A stretch of 32,037 nucleotides of DNA from Candidatus Syntrophosphaera sp. (GTDB lineage Bacteria; Cloacimonadota; Cloacimonadia; Cloacimonadales; Cloacimonadaceae). The DNA is taken from NCBI GenBank assembly GCA_019429425.1, contig JAHYIU010000016.1, forward strand, positions 1 through 32,037, given 5' to 3'. Below, piece after piece: positions 23,927-32,037 of this stretch. The notes beneath the pieces are model-generated. The model did no database searches, had not been told where the DNA came from, and was given only the letters and a program-made list of their open reading frames with translations. The position numbers were made by a program, and so were the translations under genes. Position 1 is the stretch's first letter; every line of letters begins with the position of its first letter.

Positions 23927-26827
23927 TTATCTGATCAGGGCAATCCGCTGTTGGACGGATTTACCGCCCTGGGTGGCGCGGATGTAATAGATCCCGCTGG
24001 CGACGGAGCTTCCGCCGTTATCCAAACCATCCCATTCCAGGACCCGCGATTTGGGGCTGTTTCCGCTGAACACGGTTTTCACCAGCTGGCCGCGCAGGTT
24101 GTAGATCCCCACCTCGAGGGGCAGGGCGTTGTTTTTGAGCTCGACCCGGAAGCTGGTTTTTCCACTGAAGGGATTGGGATGATTGGCCGAAACGCTGATC
24201 GGAGTGATATTCCAGGCGCTGGGATCGTCCGCGGAGGAGAAGCTTTCATTGAAATATTCGGTGAAGACGTAATCCACCAAAGCCCTGGCCTGGTCCTCAT
24301 AAAGATTGTAGAGCGGGAAACTCACCGTCAGCACTTTTCCATTGTTGTTCAGGTTCAAGACCCCGATGGGCATGTTGTTCATTGCGCCCATGGGTTCGGA
24401 ATCCAGATAGTCCGAGCCATAGTTGTAGACCGTGGCGCAGTCCGGGTTCGGGCCGATGCTTTCCACGCGGATGATGTGCCCGTTCAGGCTGGGGCTGGTT
24501 TTCAGCGGGTCGATCTGCACCAGGGGAAACTGGTCGTGGACGGGATCGGCATAGCGGAAGCGGGCCGAGCTTTGGTAATCGGCCTCGGCGATGCCGATCA
24601 CGCTGTAGATGTAGGTCTGGGGGGCAAAGGCCATCGGATAGCCGGCATTGAGTTCGAAGGCCATGCTGGGCATGTAGAGAGTGAAAAAGACGTTCCCGCC
24701 TGCTTCGATATAGCTTTGCAGGACGTCCCGGACCACGTAGGGCGGGTCCATGTTCGCAAAATCGTTGCCGTGCCAGAGGATCGAGGAATAGACTCCGATG
24801 TCGGCCAGTTTGAGGTTGCCGGGCAGCTCATTCAGGTCAAGCATGCTTGAGTCGAAATGCTGGGTGATCTCGTTGTAGAAATCATCCACCTGCACGTCAT
24901 TGGGCTGCAGAGGATTGGTCCCGCCCAGGTTTTCGGTCTCGTCCACGATCAGGATGCCCTGGTCGAGGGTGATTGGCCGGCTTCTGACCACTTGGGCAAA
25001 GGGGCTGGCGTTATCATCCGTGTCCACGGCGCAAAGGCTGTAGTAGTAATAGTTTGCGCTGCCGGTCACATCGGTGTCCAGATAGCCCGGGGCGGTGATG
25101 GTCCCGCCGATCTGATCTCCCAAAACTCCATCAGTTTGGGAGCGATAGAGTTTGTAACCAGCCAAATCCAGTTCGCCGTTGGGGTCCCAATTCAGCTCGA
25201 TGCCCTGGAACACGGGCTGATCGGCGAAATTCTGGGGTTCGAGGGGCACGGAGAGGGGCACTCCGGTGGCGTAGATGAGATAGCTTTCGTTGCTGAAAGT
25301 GTCCACCGCGCTCACGCCGAAGTAGTAGAGCTGGCCTTGGTTCAGGCCGCTGATGGTGATCGAGGTGCCGGTCGTCGTTTGCGGATCGCCCCAGTTGGCC
25401 ATGGAAGTGCCGTAATAGACATTGTAATAGGCGATCGAGGGGTCGTTGTAGCCCTCCCAGGTAAGCTGGATCGAAGTTCCGTTTCCGCAATCGTGGGTTT
25501 GCAGGTTAAATGGCGCCGCGGGCATTTCGGCAAAGGTCACGGCGCAGGCCACCGAAGCCTTGATCACCTCCGTGCAATAGGCCGGATCGAGGTTGGCCAC
25601 GATGTCCTGATCGGAGTGGTAAACTGACGAGAAATCCGCCTCGAAGAAGTAGATCACGTTGTAGCCCCTTTGCCAGAAAGGATAGCTGTCGCTGCTGCCG
25701 CTGTTCATGTTTCCATAGAACGTGGTCAGGGTGGTGAATTGTTCTGTGATCTGGGAGGCGTAAGCGCTGTGGTTCATGGAGCCGTCATAGGGCATCAGGC
25801 GCACCTGCCAGTTGGATGGCTGGGCGTTGTTGTTGGCGATCATGTCGTGGTTCATCATCAGGCGGATGTTCTGGTTTGATACCAGGGCGTCCTGGGCGTA
25901 GTGTTTGGAACCCCAGAGCCCGAATTCTTCGGCGGCGAAGGTCACGAAACGGATCGAGGTCCGGGGCTGGTAGCCGCTGGCCATCATCACCCGCGCCATT
26001 TCCAGGGCCGCGACCGCTCCGCTGGCATTGTCATCCGCCCCGGGGGCAAAGGTGTAAGGATCGCTGTTGCTGGAAACCGAGTCGTGATGACCGCCCACGA
26101 TGATGTACTGGTCTGGATAGACGGTGCCTGGGATGGTGGCAACCACGTTGTATTGCTGGGTGTTGTCCCAGGTGAAGGTCTGCAGCTGGGCGTCCGTGAC
26201 CCCGAAAGCCAGGAACTGCTGGCGGATCCATTCGGCCACCTGGAGGCGGTTGCTGGCCCGGGCGTAGCGGGTTTGGAAGTCTTGCAGGGCTTGGATCCTG
26301 GTCTGCACAGCGTTCACGTTCACCAGGGACAGAATGGCATTGATATCGGTCCTCGCTGCCTCTGAAAGATTTGGCGCAGGGACGATTTCCGGAAAGCGGA
26401 TCGGCTCCAGGCTCAGGAGAGTGAAGGGATTTCTGATCAGGCCACGCAATTCCACGTCGCTCATGCCGCTTTCCAGGAGCAGCGAAGCGCCCAGGTCCAG
26501 GAGCACCCTGCCGGCCTCGCGAGGCATGTTGTTGTCGCTTTGAGGCAGTTTGCCCACAAGATAGAGGTTTTCCCTGGTCGGGAATGCGGACAGGAATTGC
26601 GCCCGCTCCAAGCCTTGATATGGCACGGCGGGGGTGACGGCGATAGCGAACTGATCGTCGTAATGCAAAATTCCATAGCCCTGATCGGCCATGAGCCGCA
26701 TCGAGCCATTCAGGTTATCGGCCCTAAAAGCTGATTGTATCTCGCTTACAGGGATCCCGGCGATTTGGCTGGCGCACAGGCCTGCCACGGCCAGCAATAA
26801 TGTCATCAACGCTGTGAATGTCTTCAT
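23927..26827 (-). CDS. Secreted M28 zinc peptidase with FnIII-like domains and a FlgD/type IX-style C-terminal sorting domain
   Basis: The 966-residue product starts with a signal peptide (MKTFTALMTLLLAVAGLCAS). A prodomain-like stretch follows. The M28 catalytic domain has GGHHDS near 244-249, PGADDNASG near 260-268, AAEEFGLWGS near 296-305, NHDM near 325 and YHSDQD near 402; these supply the two-zinc ligands and the catalytic glutamate. Two FnIII-like domains follow (about 420-600), then a region with GILIVDETENLGGTNPL that may be a glutamine-amidotransferase-like fold. The last 85 or so residues (HPNPFSGKTSFRVELKN through SGIYYIRAT) match the FlgD-like sorting domain used by type IX-type export in FCB bacteria. 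GGAGG precedes the ATG. Extracellular peptide degradation by aminopeptidase-type cleavage is the likely role. Confidence 0.92.
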   Translation of the reverse strand: MKTFTALMTLLLAVAGLCASQIAGIPVSEIQSAFRADNLNGSMRLMADQGYGILHYDDQFAIAVTPAVPYQGLERAQFLSAFPTRENLYLVGKLPQSDNNMPREAGRVLLDLGASLLLESGMSDVELRGLIRNPFTLLSLEPIRFPEIVPAPNLSEAARTDINAILSLVNVNAVQTRIQALQDFQTRYARASNRLQVAEWIRQQFLAFGVTDAQLQTFTWDNTQQYNVVATIPGTVYPDQYIIVGGHHDSVSSNSDPYTFAPGADDNASGAVAALEMARVMMASGYQPRTSIRFVTFAAEEFGLWGSKHYAQDALVSNQNIRLMMNHDMIANNNAQPSNWQVRLMPYDGSMNHSAYASQITEQFTTLTTFYGNMNSGSSDSYPFWQRGYNVIYFFEADFSSVYHSDQDIVANLDPAYCTEVIKASVACAVTFAEMPAAPFNLQTHDCGNGTSIQLTWEGYNDPSIAYYNVYYGTSMANWGDPQTTTGTSITISGLNQGQLYYFGVSAVDTFSNESYLIYATGVPLSVPLEPQNFADQPVFQGIELNWDPNGELDLAGYKLYRSQTDGVLGDQIGGTITAPGYLDTDVTGSANYYYYSLCAVDTDDNASPFAQVVRSRPITLDQGILIVDETENLGGTNPLQPNDVQVDDFYNEITQHFDSSMLDLNELPGNLKLADIGVYSSILWHGNDFANMDPPYVVRDVLQSYIEAGGNVFFTLYMPSMAFELNAGYPMAFAPQTYIYSVIGIAEADYQSSARFRYADPVHDQFPLVQIDPLKTSPSLNGHIIRVESIGPNPDCATVYNYGSDYLDSEPMGAMNNMPIGVLNLNNNGKVLTVSFPLYNLYEDQARALVDYVFTEYFNESFSSADDPSAWNITPISVSANHPNPFSGKTSFRVELKNNALPLEVGIYNLRGQLVKTVFSGNSPKSRVLEWDGLDNGGSSVASGIYYIRATQGGKSVQQRIALIR

Positions 26828-27025
26828 TTAGCCTCCATGGACTGCAGAAGGATTGATCTTTGCCCAATGTGTTGCAAAAAACATTCCCCGGCAAAGACTT
26901 TATGCGGAAACCGAGGCAAATGCTCTTCTTTGGTTCCCAAACTCAGCAATTTCTGTAAGTTCAGTCCAAACCGTTTTGTCGTCCGCGCTTGACTGCGATG
27001 TTTACCTTTTCAGATATATTTGTCC

Positions 27026-27054
27026 TTGACTTTTTTCGCCCTGCCAAATATCTT
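27026..27054 (+). promoter_or_regulatory. Sigma-70-type promoter of the PDZ protein gene
   Basis: TTGACT (27026-27031) and TATCTT (27049-27054) are separated by exactly 17 bp, about 36 bp upstream of the ATG. The divergent 262-bp region should also carry the M28 promoter, but I could not place that one with confidence. Confidence 0.5.
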
Positions 27055-27089
27055 GTCTTAAAATCCCAGCCAATCTATAGGAGGTTCGA

Positions 27090-28175
27090 ATGAAAAGAAC
27101 AGCTTTGACCATAATTGCACTTACGGTGCTGTTGACACTAGCGTTCGCGCAAAACTGGACGGAAGAGGATTCCGATATCAGGATCATAACCCGGACCATG
27201 ACTGCTCCAGCGAGCGAAGTCTACTTCGGCATTTTCGTGGATGATCTCAGCGACGCCAAGGCAGAAGAGATCGGCTACGAATATCCCTACGGCATCCTGA
27301 TCTCCAGCGTGGTGGAGAATTCCCCCGCCTGGGAAAACGGGATGCGCAAGGGAGACATCATCATGGAAGTCGAAGGCCAGGAAGTCACGGATAGAGGAGA
27401 GTTTGACCGGATCCGCGGCTATCTCAAGCCCGGCGACACTGTCTGGGTGCGGACCTGGAGCAAGGGCACGGTCCGGGATTTCGAAATGACCATGCAGCCC
27501 CGGCCGGAGATAACCGTGACCAGGGGCAGCGGCCCGAAGAAGCTGTCACCCGGCTACGGCGGCGGTTCCTGGCTTCCTTATTGGACCATGCTGAACGTGG
27601 ACGATCCCAATTACATCATCGCCAGCCTGGGCTTTGAAGCAGACGCCGTGACCGAAAATGGCGTATTCATGCAGGGCGGCGGAGGCAAGTTCCATGTCGG
27701 CAAAGGCATCTTCATCGGCGGCTTGGGTGCCGCCTATGAATACAAGGAAGACAAGGCCGATTCCCGACAAAGCCTGCGCTACAATGCCACTTTCGCGGGC
27801 GTGACCTTCGACAAGCGCGTCCCCTTCAGCAAAAACTTCATCGGCTCCCTGGGACTGATGATCGGCGGCGGCGGACACGAGGTCTATTACTCATATACCA
27901 ATACCGTAATCGATTGGGACAACCTGATTGAGGTAAACAGCAACAGCTACCGCATCAACAAGGAATATTTCGTCCTCCAGCCACGCGCGGAACTGATGTA
28001 CCGACTGCTGAGCTGGTTCGCCCTGCGCGCCGAAGTCGGCTACCTTTACGGGATCCCCACCTACAACGGCTGGTATCTGACCGACAACAACAACCACAAC
28101 TACAAGATCACTGGTTCCCCCAAAACAGCCTTCCAGGGCCTCACCATCAGCGTCGGACCCTGGTTCGGCTTCTGA
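27090..28175 (+). CDS. PDZ-domain protein with a beta-rich, possibly outer-membrane C-terminal domain
   Basis: The 361-residue product has a signal peptide (MKRTALTIIALTVLLTLAFAQ) and then one PDZ domain at about residues 45-125. The PDZ domain shows GIFVDDLSD, YGILISSVVENSPAWENGMRKGDII and KPGDTVWVRTWSKG. The remaining 230 residues alternate hydrophobic and polar residues and are rich in G, Y and aromatic residues. They end in GPWFGF, a terminal Phe like that of BAM-inserted beta-barrels. No protease triad is present, so it is not a DegP/HtrA or CtpA. It may be an outer-membrane or periplasmic scaffold that binds peptide C-termini. AGGAGG precedes the ATG by a normal distance, and an intrinsic terminator follows. 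The barrel assignment is an inference from residue pattern only. Confidence 0.75.
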   Translation: MKRTALTIIALTVLLTLAFAQNWTEEDSDIRIITRTMTAPASEVYFGIFVDDLSDAKAEEIGYEYPYGILISSVVENSPAWENGMRKGDIIMEVEGQEVTDRGEFDRIRGYLKPGDTVWVRTWSKGTVRDFEMTMQPRPEITVTRGSGPKKLSPGYGGGSWLPYWTMLNVDDPNYIIASLGFEADAVTENGVFMQGGGGKFHVGKGIFIGGLGAAYEYKEDKADSRQSLRYNATFAGVTFDKRVPFSKNFIGSLGLMIGGGGHEVYYSYTNTVIDWDNLIEVNSNSYRINKEYFVLQPRAELMYRLLSWFALRAEVGYLYGIPTYNGWYLTDNNNHNYKITGSPKTAFQGLTISVGPWFGF

Positions 28176-28567
28176 TCTAAACTGGCATTGGCATTACCAA
28201 CCCCGGACACGCCTTGCTCCGGGGTTTTTGGTTTCCTCAAGCCATCAAGCTGTTGAACGGCCCTTTTCCTTGACTGGTTTGCCACTCATCCACCACTCAC
28301 TAAGTAAACGCTGGATCAGCGGTTGCTCAGGCAGTGGTGTGAGAGTGGTTGGTGATCTGAACATCAGGGTGAAAAGCCAGCCATAAAATAGGGATGCGAT
28401 GGGCACACTTGGAGGTGTTTAGCATTTCAGATCCTTGGTATGGAGTTTTACCTCCGGATGGCATCAGCAGGGAAGAGGGACCAGTTAAAATGAAAAGCGG
28501 CGTGAAATTGGTTGACAAAAAACCCTTTCCTCCTGCCAATGGACTGATTAACGCACACCGAGGAAAA
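28176..28567. other. Intergenic region before the helicase gene
   Basis: It begins with the terminator at 28199-28229. Bases 28230-28390 show no gene. Bases 28394-28567 stay open in the helicase frame but read like non-coding DNA and hold alternative starts at 28394 and 28490. On the opposite strand the same bases translate to GGKGFLSTNFTPLF-like text often seen in spurious repeat-derived ORFs, so the stretch may be a dispersed repeat. Confidence 0.4.
28199..28229 (+). terminator. Intrinsic terminator of the PDZ protein gene
   Basis: AACCCCGGA (28199-28207) and TCCGGGGTT (28218-28226) form a 9-bp stem with a 10-base loop, and the T-run continues to 28229. It lies 24 bases after the stop codon. 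Confidence 0.92.
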
Positions 28568-31500
28568 ATGGCAAGGCTTTTCAGCAAGGACTATCATGAG
28601 CGGTCGGCATCCTGGTATTTCAACCACGCCGTGATCGCGCTGGACAAGGGCGATCTGCAGTATTGGAAATCCATCGACGAAGCGGGCTGCTTCCACATCC
28701 ATTTTGTCCCCAATCCCGACCGGCGGGAGTTTTTCAGCCCGCAGTTGGACGTCGTCTACGACCCGGCCACCCAAACCGTCAAAAGCCATCACTGCCATGA
28801 ATGCCGGGACGCGGAAAGCTGCCGCCATTTCCTTTCCGTATTGCGCTACGCCTATCTGTATCTGCGCACGGACATCTTCGACCTGCCGGCCGTCGAAACC
28901 TGCGACGGGACCGCACTGCGCAGCAATGAGCGTTGGCAGCTGATCCATGAGCAGGCCGCGATCGAGATCGAGGGGATCTACAATCCTGAAACGGACAAGA
29001 TCCGCTTTTACCACGGCTCCTACGAGCCTCTGGACATCCCTCTGCTGCTGAAGATCCAAGGCGGAACGCCTCCCGAGGGGATGAACAAAGCCCGTTTGGA
29101 GCAATGCGCGCGGATGCTGGAAGTGTTTTCGGACCTTGAGCTCGCCCTGTTCAAATTTCTCAACTCCAACAAAGCCGCCTACAGTGCCAAGACCAAATTC
29201 TGGTCGATCTACAAGAAGGATTTCGCCGCCGCCCTGGGATTGATGCAGAACATGGAGGGCCGGCTGAAGGTGCGTGAGACCGGCGAAACCCTGGTTTTCG
29301 TGGCCCAACCCTATCCGCTCAGCCTGCGCGTGGAGCCGGCCGGCAAGAACAATTTCCGGGTGATGCCGGTGATCGTGGAAGAGCTCTCCGCGGTTTATCC
29401 AGGCTTTCCCACCTGGCTGTTTTTCCGCGCCCAGGTCCAGCCAGCTTTCATCCCCCTCGGCAACGAGGCTTTGGCCAAACTTTTCGACCAGGACCTGCTG
29501 ATCAGCGCCAAAGACCTGGTCTATTGGCGCACCATAGTGCACCAGGAACTGCACAAGCACGACATCTACCTGGATTTTGACCCCGCCATCGACCTGCCCC
29601 GCATCATCAGCACCAGGCCCCGGATCATGCTCCGCGTCGAGCCCTTGGGCGATAATTTGGTGCTGGAGGGAAAGCTGGCCTATCCTTCGCCGGTCGCCTC
29701 CGAAGAAGGGCTGAAGCTGACCCTGCCGCTATCCGTGGTCAGATTCCAGGCCCCGCTGATCCGCGGCGACTACGAATCCGGCGGGGAAACCGGTAACGCC
29801 TGGTTCCATCTGCCGCCGGAGGTCTTCACCCAGGTGGAGCGGCTGCTCAAACTCCTGCCGGAGGCCGACCTGAGCCGGTTGGAGCAGTTTTCGCAATTGG
29901 TCTTTTCGGGCCAGGATGCCCTGGCGCGGCTGAGAAAAGCACTTTTCGAACTGGAGGACGAGGCTTGGGATATCGAGATTGCGCCTGAACTGCGGGGCGA
30001 ATTCATCCAGAAAGTGGCGCTGCAGGTGGAGATCCAGGCCCGGCGCAGCGAGGACATCGATTGGTTCAGCTATGAGATCAGCTACCGCCACAAGGACCTG
30101 AGTTTCACCCATGAAGAACTCGGCCGCTTTTTCCGCTCCAACGAGGATTTTCTCCAGACCAGGGATGGCCGCATTCTATACATCTCCAACCCGGAGGTGT
30201 TCAAAGAGACCGAACGGCTGCTCCAGAAAAGCGAAGCCCTGGCCGATAACGTCTACCGCGCCCGTTTGGTCAACCTGCCCTATTACCAGCGCTATATGCG
30301 GGAAAACCCCTCCTTCCGCCTCCTGGGCGACGAATGGATGCGCGAACTGGCCACCGACCTCATGCGCGGCCATCTGGAGCGCACCGAAGCCCTGCCCGCC
30401 TATCTGAACACCGTTTTGCGCGGCTATCAGAAATCCGGCTACGCCTGGATGAAGATGCTCCAGCATTATCGCCTGGGCGGGATCCTCGCGGACGAGATGG
30501 GCCTGGGCAAGACGATCCAGGCGCTGGCGGTGATCCTCAATTCGGCCCCGGACAGCCAAAGCCTCGTGGTTTGCCCCAAAACCCTGCTCTACAACTGGGC
30601 CGCGGAGATCGAGAAATTCCATGCCAACATACCCTGCCAGATCGTTGAAGGCAACAAGGAAACCCGCCTCGAATTGCTGGCCAATCCAAACGTCAAGCTC
30701 TTCATCATCTCCTACACCGTGGTCCTGAACGACATCGCCGTCCTGAAGGAAAAAAGCTTCGAATGGATGGTGCTGGACGAGGCGCAAAACATCAAGAACG
30801 TGAGCGCCAAACGCACCTACGCGATCAAGAAGATCCCCGCCCGCAACCGTCTGGCCCTGACCGGAACCCCCGTGGAGAACAATCTCACCGAACTCTGGTC
30901 CATCTACGATTTCCTGATGCCGGGCTACCTGGGCAACCTCAAGCGCTTTAAAAACGACTACCTGGAAGATCCCGAAAGCGGCGCGGCCAAGCTGAAACGG
31001 GCTGTGGCCCCCTTCCTCCTGCGCAGGGTCAAAAAAGAGGTGCTGCTGGAACTGCCGGACAAACAGGAACAGGTCTCCTGGTGCAAAATGCATCCCGTCC
31101 AGGAAAAACTCTATCTCCAGATCATCGACATGGTGCAGAAAAAGCTGCTCAACACGCCCGAGGCAGCCAACCTCAGTTTCGTGCATGTTTTGGCCGCCCT
31201 CACCAAACTGCGCCAGGTCTGCAACCATCCCCATCTGGCCAATCCGGACATCCTGCCCGAGATCGAGGCCTCCGCCAAGCTGGAACAGCTGGTCGAACTG
31301 GTGCGCGACGCCATGGACAGCGGCCATAAGATCCTGGTCTTTTCCCAGTTCGTGCAGATGCTCAGGATCATCCGCCGCGTCTTCGACGCCCTGGGTCTCG
31401 GCTATGCCTACATGGACGGGCACAGCAAAAACCGCATGGAAGAGGTGCGCCGCTTCGAGACCGATCCGGAGCTCAAGCTCTTTCTGATCAGCCTCAAGAC

Positions 31501-31780
31501 AGGCGGCACCGGGCTCAACCTCACTTCCGCGGACACAGTCATCCTCTACGACCCCTGGTGGAACCCCATGGTCGAAAACCAGGCCATCGACCGCACCCAC
31601 CGCATCGGCCAGACCCGCAAGGTCCAGGTTTTCCGCCTCATCACAAAAGGCAGCGTGGAGGAAAAGATCCTAAACCTGCAGCAGCATAAACTCCAGCTCT
31701 TCGACGAGGTCGTCTCCGACTCTCAGACCGTGCTTTCCACCCTCAGCCGGGAGGAGATCAATGATCTCTTCAGCTACTAA
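28568..31780 (+). CDS. SNF2-family DEAD-like helicase with an N-terminal SWIM-type zinc finger
   Basis: About 1070 residues. A SWIM-type finger (CHECRDAESCRHF) lies near residues 76-88. The middle (about 100-600) has no recognised domain. The C-terminal 450 residues are a full SNF2 ATPase: motif I DEMGLGKT near 642, motif II DEAQ near 737, motif III LTGTPVENN, LLRRVKKEV, HPHLAN, LVFSQFVQML, YMDGHSKN, then SLKTGGTGLNLTSAD, DPWWNPMVE and DRTHRIGQ. It should be a dsDNA translocase that remodels protein-DNA complexes, as RapA/HepA relatives do. The ATG at 28568 after GAGG is chosen because clear coding sequence begins there; ATG at 28490 or 28394 would add 26 or 58 doubtful residues. Neighbours give no hint of a defence system; it appears monocistronic. 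Confidence 0.93.
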   Translation: MARLFSKDYHERSASWYFNHAVIALDKGDLQYWKSIDEAGCFHIHFVPNPDRREFFSPQLDVVYDPATQTVKSHHCHECRDAESCRHFLSVLRYAYLYLRTDIFDLPAVETCDGTALRSNERWQLIHEQAAIEIEGIYNPETDKIRFYHGSYEPLDIPLLLKIQGGTPPEGMNKARLEQCARMLEVFSDLELALFKFLNSNKAAYSAKTKFWSIYKKDFAAALGLMQNMEGRLKVRETGETLVFVAQPYPLSLRVEPAGKNNFRVMPVIVEELSAVYPGFPTWLFFRAQVQPAFIPLGNEALAKLFDQDLLISAKDLVYWRTIVHQELHKHDIYLDFDPAIDLPRIISTRPRIMLRVEPLGDNLVLEGKLAYPSPVASEEGLKLTLPLSVVRFQAPLIRGDYESGGETGNAWFHLPPEVFTQVERLLKLLPEADLSRLEQFSQLVFSGQDALARLRKALFELEDEAWDIEIAPELRGEFIQKVALQVEIQARRSEDIDWFSYEISYRHKDLSFTHEELGRFFRSNEDFLQTRDGRILYISNPEVFKETERLLQKSEALADNVYRARLVNLPYYQRYMRENPSFRLLGDEWMRELATDLMRGHLERTEALPAYLNTVLRGYQKSGYAWMKMLQHYRLGGILADEMGLGKTIQALAVILNSAPDSQSLVVCPKTLLYNWAAEIEKFHANIPCQIVEGNKETRLELLANPNVKLFIISYTVVLNDIAVLKEKSFEWMVLDEAQNIKNVSAKRTYAIKKIPARNRLALTGTPVENNLTELWSIYDFLMPGYLGNLKRFKNDYLEDPESGAAKLKRAVAPFLLRRVKKEVLLELPDKQEQVSWCKMHPVQEKLYLQIIDMVQKKLLNTPEAANLSFVHVLAALTKLRQVCNHPHLANPDILPEIEASAKLEQLVELVRDAMDSGHKILVFSQFVQMLRIIRRVFDALGLGYAYMDGHSKNRMEEVRRFETDPELKLFLISLKTGGTGLNLTSADTVILYDPWWNPMVENQAIDRTHRIGQTRKVQVFRLITKGSVEEKILNLQQHKLQLFDEVVSDSQTVLSTLSREEINDLFSY

Positions 31781-31815
31781 ATTTAAGGCATACCCCCAAA
31801 AAAGTGGCATGCTAA

Positions 31816-31824
31816 TGTTATAAT
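31816..31824 (+). promoter_or_regulatory. Extended -10 promoter-like site pointing out of the window
   Basis: TGTTATAAT (31816-31824) is a perfect extended -10 element (TGnTATAAT). No matching -35 is present 17 bp upstream. Downstream to 32037 there is no reading frame of useful length on this strand, so it may serve a gene beyond the window or a short RNA. The surrounding 31781-32037 is AT-rich and otherwise empty. Confidence 0.3.
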
Positions 31825-32037
31825 CACTTACCTTAAAACGAATAACCTATACATTATGTCCATCGGTTGAATGATTTGGGTCATGTGCGAAAATACATTC
31901 CAAGACACGGTGAGGGCTTGAGGCATTGTTTGGCATTACTTTTTGATTTTAAGCTCACAGAAGCGAGATTTCGAAGTCGCCGAATGCAAAAAGATGGACA
32001 AAAATGTGGTCTAACAAATTGATAAGAAATATCTTTA

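Noticed and set aside
28568-31780. SNF2 helicase as part of a DISARM-like or other defence island
   Set aside because: No methyltransferase, nuclease, phospholipase or other defence gene is adjacent within the window.
31894-32037. Open minus-strand frame running in from the window end
   Set aside because: About 48 codons of AT-rich, cysteine- and lysine-scattered sequence with no motif; it cannot be told from chance without the adjoining DNA.

Overview
The window looks like chromosomal DNA of a Gram-negative bacterium of the FCB group, most probably Candidatus Cloacimonadota. That is an inference from three things: very long secreted proteins built from PKD, FnIII, SBBP-type and beta-helix-like repeats; a FlgD-like / type IX-style C-terminal sorting domain on a secreted peptidase; and GC-rich coding DNA with AT-rich promoters of the TTGACA type. 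No rRNA, tRNA, CRISPR array, transposase or phage gene was recognised.

Layout. Bases 59-1223 carry no convincing gene but are full of structure: a cluster of three perfect hairpins (210-293), and an 89-bp imperfect inverted repeat (416-504 / 748-836) built from a recurring 10-bp word around a centre with an 11-C tract and an AT-rich block. From 1270 to 7039 the minus strand holds a surface-protein locus: a 38-codon leader ORF, an intact 1312-residue secreted repeat protein, and a decayed paralogue (no start codon, in-frame stop, 1-base frameshift, internal deletion). From 7337 to 13886 the plus strand carries an operon-like run: acyl-CoA ligase, M18 aminopeptidase, a DUF1015 protein, RimO and TrpS, the last four tightly spaced or overlapping. 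On the minus strand, 14179-17439 encodes a secreted beta-propeller / PKD / FnIII protein with a strong terminator.

From 22424 down to 17820 on the minus strand lies a tripartite efflux operon in the order outer-membrane channel, MacA-like adaptor, ATPase, MacB-like permease, with gaps of 0-22 bp. Ornithine carbamoyltransferase (22648-23649, plus) is transcribed divergently and ends at a textbook terminator. A secreted M28 zinc peptidase with FnIII-like and sorting domains lies at 23927-26827 (minus). Divergent from it is a PDZ protein with a beta-rich, possibly outer-membrane, C-terminal domain (27090-28175). A SWIM-finger SNF2 helicase follows (28568-31780). The last 257 bases are AT-rich and hold one extended -10 promoter-like site.

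How it fits together: the window mixes housekeeping functions (tRNA charging, ribosome modification, arginine/ornithine metabolism, peptide and fatty-acid use) with a large investment in secreted and cell-surface proteins. No single new multi-gene system is proven. The points most worth following are the decayed and intact surface-protein pair with identical DNA tracts, the coupled leader ORF with a duplicated translation start, the inverted-repeat element at 379-884, and the PDZ-barrel protein.
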